This document shows positions 61,374-64,000 of a stretch of DNA of 64,000 bases, piece by piece. How positions within the stretch are numbered: position 1 is the first letter of the stretch; every line of letters starts with the position of its first letter. The translations under genes were made by a program, and so were the position numbers. This DNA comes from Montifringilla adamsi (taxonomy: Eukaryota; Chordata; Aves; Passeriformes; Passeridae), in NCBI GenBank assembly GCA_017590115.1, contig JAGGNK010015336.1, positions 1,426,001 through 1,490,000 of the forward strand. Reading direction: 5' to 3'. Under the pieces are notes generated by a model that saw nothing but the letters and a program-made list of their open reading frames with translations, ran no database searches and was not told the DNA's origin.

Positions 61374-64000
61374 TTGTTTCACAGTCCACCTGATGATACT
61401 CATCACTTATCACTCCAGACACACAGGGTCCCTGAGCTGAGCCCAGTCTATGTACAGACACTGTTACATGAGGTGTCAGAGCCTGCTGCATATCCAGGGG
61501 AGGAGACTGTGCCTGACTTTCCTTGGCTGTGACACTGTGGCTCAGCCTGGAACTGACAGCTGTGGAAAATTAATGGATGAGCCCTGTTTCCAAGGAATGG
61601 CTGTCAAGGTCACAGTTTTGAGGCTATAAGGGCACAGCCCTTTCCTACTTGCAGCCAGTACACATGCCAGCTTTGCTGTCCCCTCTTCAGATGTCACCAT
61701 GTCACCAGATCACTGTCACATGAGGTGAGGGGGTGTCTTTGGCTGCCCAGCCTGTTTTTATGCCCAGGGACTCTATGAATATAGCCTGATGATGCTCGAG
61801 GTGTAACTGAAACCTGTTCTGCAGACACAGCTCCTGGCTGAAATGTCCCTGGCCCTTGCAAGGCTGAGCAGAGGAGTTTGTCCAAATCAGCCTTCAGGAC
61901 AGGGTCACCTCGTACAGCAGTGTGCAGGGGAGTACCTGGTGCTGCCTCTCTGCTGAGGGTGCTGGCCTGTTTAGTGCTCTCCTCCATCTGTTTGGTGGTT
62001 GGCCCACTTGAGTGGAGCCAATTTGCTTGCAAAGAAATGGAATTTTTCCCAAGCACAGAAGCCGGAGATGAATCCTTTTGGGCACAGAGGGTCTGAGCTT
62101 GGAATACATTGAGCTCTGTCTCTGGGCAGTTTAATCTCGCTAGCCAGAAACCTGTATGGATTTACACTTCCATATGAAACTGTTTGATAATCATGTTGCC
62201 ATGGCTACATTTGAATCCTGCAATAAATGTGTAATTTCACACATTTACATCAAAAGGAGCTCCAGAACATACAGCTGCCTCACAAAGCAGCTGATCTCTC
62301 TCCAAAAGCACTTTCCATTTTTAACTCCAGATTATTGTACTCACTGGTGTGCTTCTTTTGGGAGGGGGATGAGGTCTGTAGGGCAGGTTTGGCACTCAGG
62401 TTCCTGAGGTCTGATCCATACTAAGGTTCCCTCAATGCTGGCAGCAGAGCAGTTGCCCTGGTGGGGTCAGAGCAGACGTTTCCAGGGCAGTGCTGGTTCT
62501 GCAGCCACACCAGCTACAGGGGACCGAGGTCCTTTTTGAAATTAAAGAAAGACAAAGTTAAACACAAAGTTCTGGTGTGCCCAAAATGCAGGGACAAGGA
62601 CTGAGAAAGAGGAGTGGAGTGTGAGGCTCTGCTCAGGGATGATGCCCACCTCCCTTAGCAGTTTGGTCTCTTCATTGCCTTTTCATCTCAGTCCTCTCAG
62701 GTCTTCCTCCCGGGTCCCTTGCCTCGTCTCTCCCACCCCCTGCCAGCCTGATTGCTCCTTATCTCACCAGCTGTCTTGTCCCAGTGTTTTGCACCCAGGC
62801 TACCTTTCTCTGCAGTGCTGTCTGAGTTCTGTCCTACTTTGACGGCTCCTTGTCCCACAGACACCCTCTGTTAATCCCATGGGCAGCTTTTTCCTTGGTC
62901 CAAGCCTCTTTCTCTGCCTCTGGCAATGAGCAGGGAAGTGTTAAGAGGGGCAGATCACAGGGGGAGCAAAGAGGCTGTACCAGGATGCAGCTTCAACCAG
63001 CAGCAGCTGAATGAAGTGGTAGATGGCACCCACTGATCATCAGATCTGGAGAGAAATTTGCATCCAGTTTCTATCCCTGCTGACTTAAACAGATTTTTTC
63101 AGGAACTCGAAACTTGGACAGTTCTGCCTTTGGTTTTTTTCCTATAGCAACAGCAGCTGGAACAATGTTGGCACCAAGGCAGGGCTGCAGCTGGTTTCCT
63201 CCTTGCTCAGAGAAAAGAGATGCTGGAGAGTCTTCAGCACTCACAGAGTATGGACAAAGCAAACACTTCAGTTCACTCCATGAATTTACTGTTGTGTGGA
63301 GAGAGAGGAAATTTGACTGTGACAAGTGCCAATACAGACAATTTCTGTGTGGGAAACTGGAAGAAGGAAAAATATTGGTAAAGCATAAGACTCTATTTTT
63401 TTTTTTCTCAGCTGTTTATACAATTGGAAAAGTTAAGTAAGTCTAATTATTGAGGTTATTGGTTTTAATGAGTCACCACCTTGCTGTTATTATTCCTGGT
63501 TCTTGTTGCCATAGGACAAGAAGCTGCAGCTGGGCTGAGCTGTGCTACGCAACAAATCCTCACTCTTGCTATTCCAAGATTAAGACATAGGAAAATGGGT
63601 GGCTCAGACAAATGGGAACATGGAGAAGGAAAGTGATATTTGCCAATGTGTTGTGTGGCAACATGACCAGCATGCAGATACTGGGAGCAAAGATGGGTTT
63701 CTACCAGAGACTGATTTTTTGGAGGTTTTTTGAGGAGCACTTCCAAAGACATGAGAGAAAGGAGGTTGGCCACCATTGTGGGCTGGTTGTTGGTGGGAAG
63801 GGCTATGGACAGAGAAGTCACAGGGCATTGACAGCAAAGACCTGAGTTTGGTGTCATTGGAAGGGATGAACCCACGAAGGGGTACAGCCTGAGAAACAGG
63901 ACAAAAGAGAAATGTTAGGAGAAAAATCTCCATGGTGGTATTGTGAATGGGTAAGACTGAGGTGTGATCAGGGCCCAGGAGAAGTGCTTCAGTAACAGAC
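61374..64000. other. Intergenic sequence at the right edge: no gene seen
   Basis: Short frames on both strands up to 136 codons (63465-63875, minus) have no recognisable domain. No single long frame of the kind expected for the neighbouring receptor gene GPR20 (its position next to SLC45A4 in human is from memory) is present. Confidence 0.45.

Noticed and set aside
61159..61532. Long Phe/Leu and Lys/Glu open frames
   Set aside because: Products of the TTTTTC hexamer repeat.

Overview
This window is vertebrate nuclear DNA, most likely from a bird and probably a songbird. It has AT-rich, CpG-poor non-coding sequence, one sharp CpG island, five CR1 LINE fragments with avian-type 3' ends, and only one exon whose protein I recognise. 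None of the many short open reading frames elsewhere looks like a gene. I found no rRNA, tRNA, CRISPR array, intact transposon or retroviral gene.

The recognisable gene is SLC45A4, a membrane transporter of the SLC45 family, on the minus strand. Its first coding exon (21764-22007) carries the N-terminal cytoplasmic tail and the first transmembrane helix, and ends at a consensus splice donor. About 26 kb upstream in the direction of transcription lies a CpG island (about 47985-48560). On the minus strand it holds a TATA box (48238-48244), a predicted non-coding first exon (about 48079-48213) and a consensus donor (48079/48078). The simplest reading is that the island is the SLC45A4 promoter and exon 1, that 22032-48078 is intron 1, and that 1-21763 is the upstream part of intron 2. 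Exon 3 and the rest of the transporter then lie beyond position 1. The link between island and coding exon is inferred from strand, order and donor signals, not from a transcript.

Layout: 1-21763, SLC45A4 intron 2, with one CR1 fragment, an AT microsatellite and a small CpG-rich cluster near 7.85-7.92 kb. 21764-22031, coding exon. 22032-48078, intron 1, holding a perfect 21-bp hairpin at 44.8 kb and, next to the promoter, a C-rich/G-rich minisatellite (47.7-47.98 kb). 48079-48560, exon 1 and promoter, with three composite octamer/GC-box repeats and a CGGAAG triplet. 48581-64000, upstream intergenic DNA, with four CR1 fragments in two orientations, long A tracts, a TTTTTC hexamer satellite, a p53-like site and one G-quadruplex motif.

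I did not find an obviously new biological system. The items most worth a second look are the promoter composite array, the G-quadruplex and donor-like minisatellite around the exon 1 splice site, and the 21-bp perfect hairpin.
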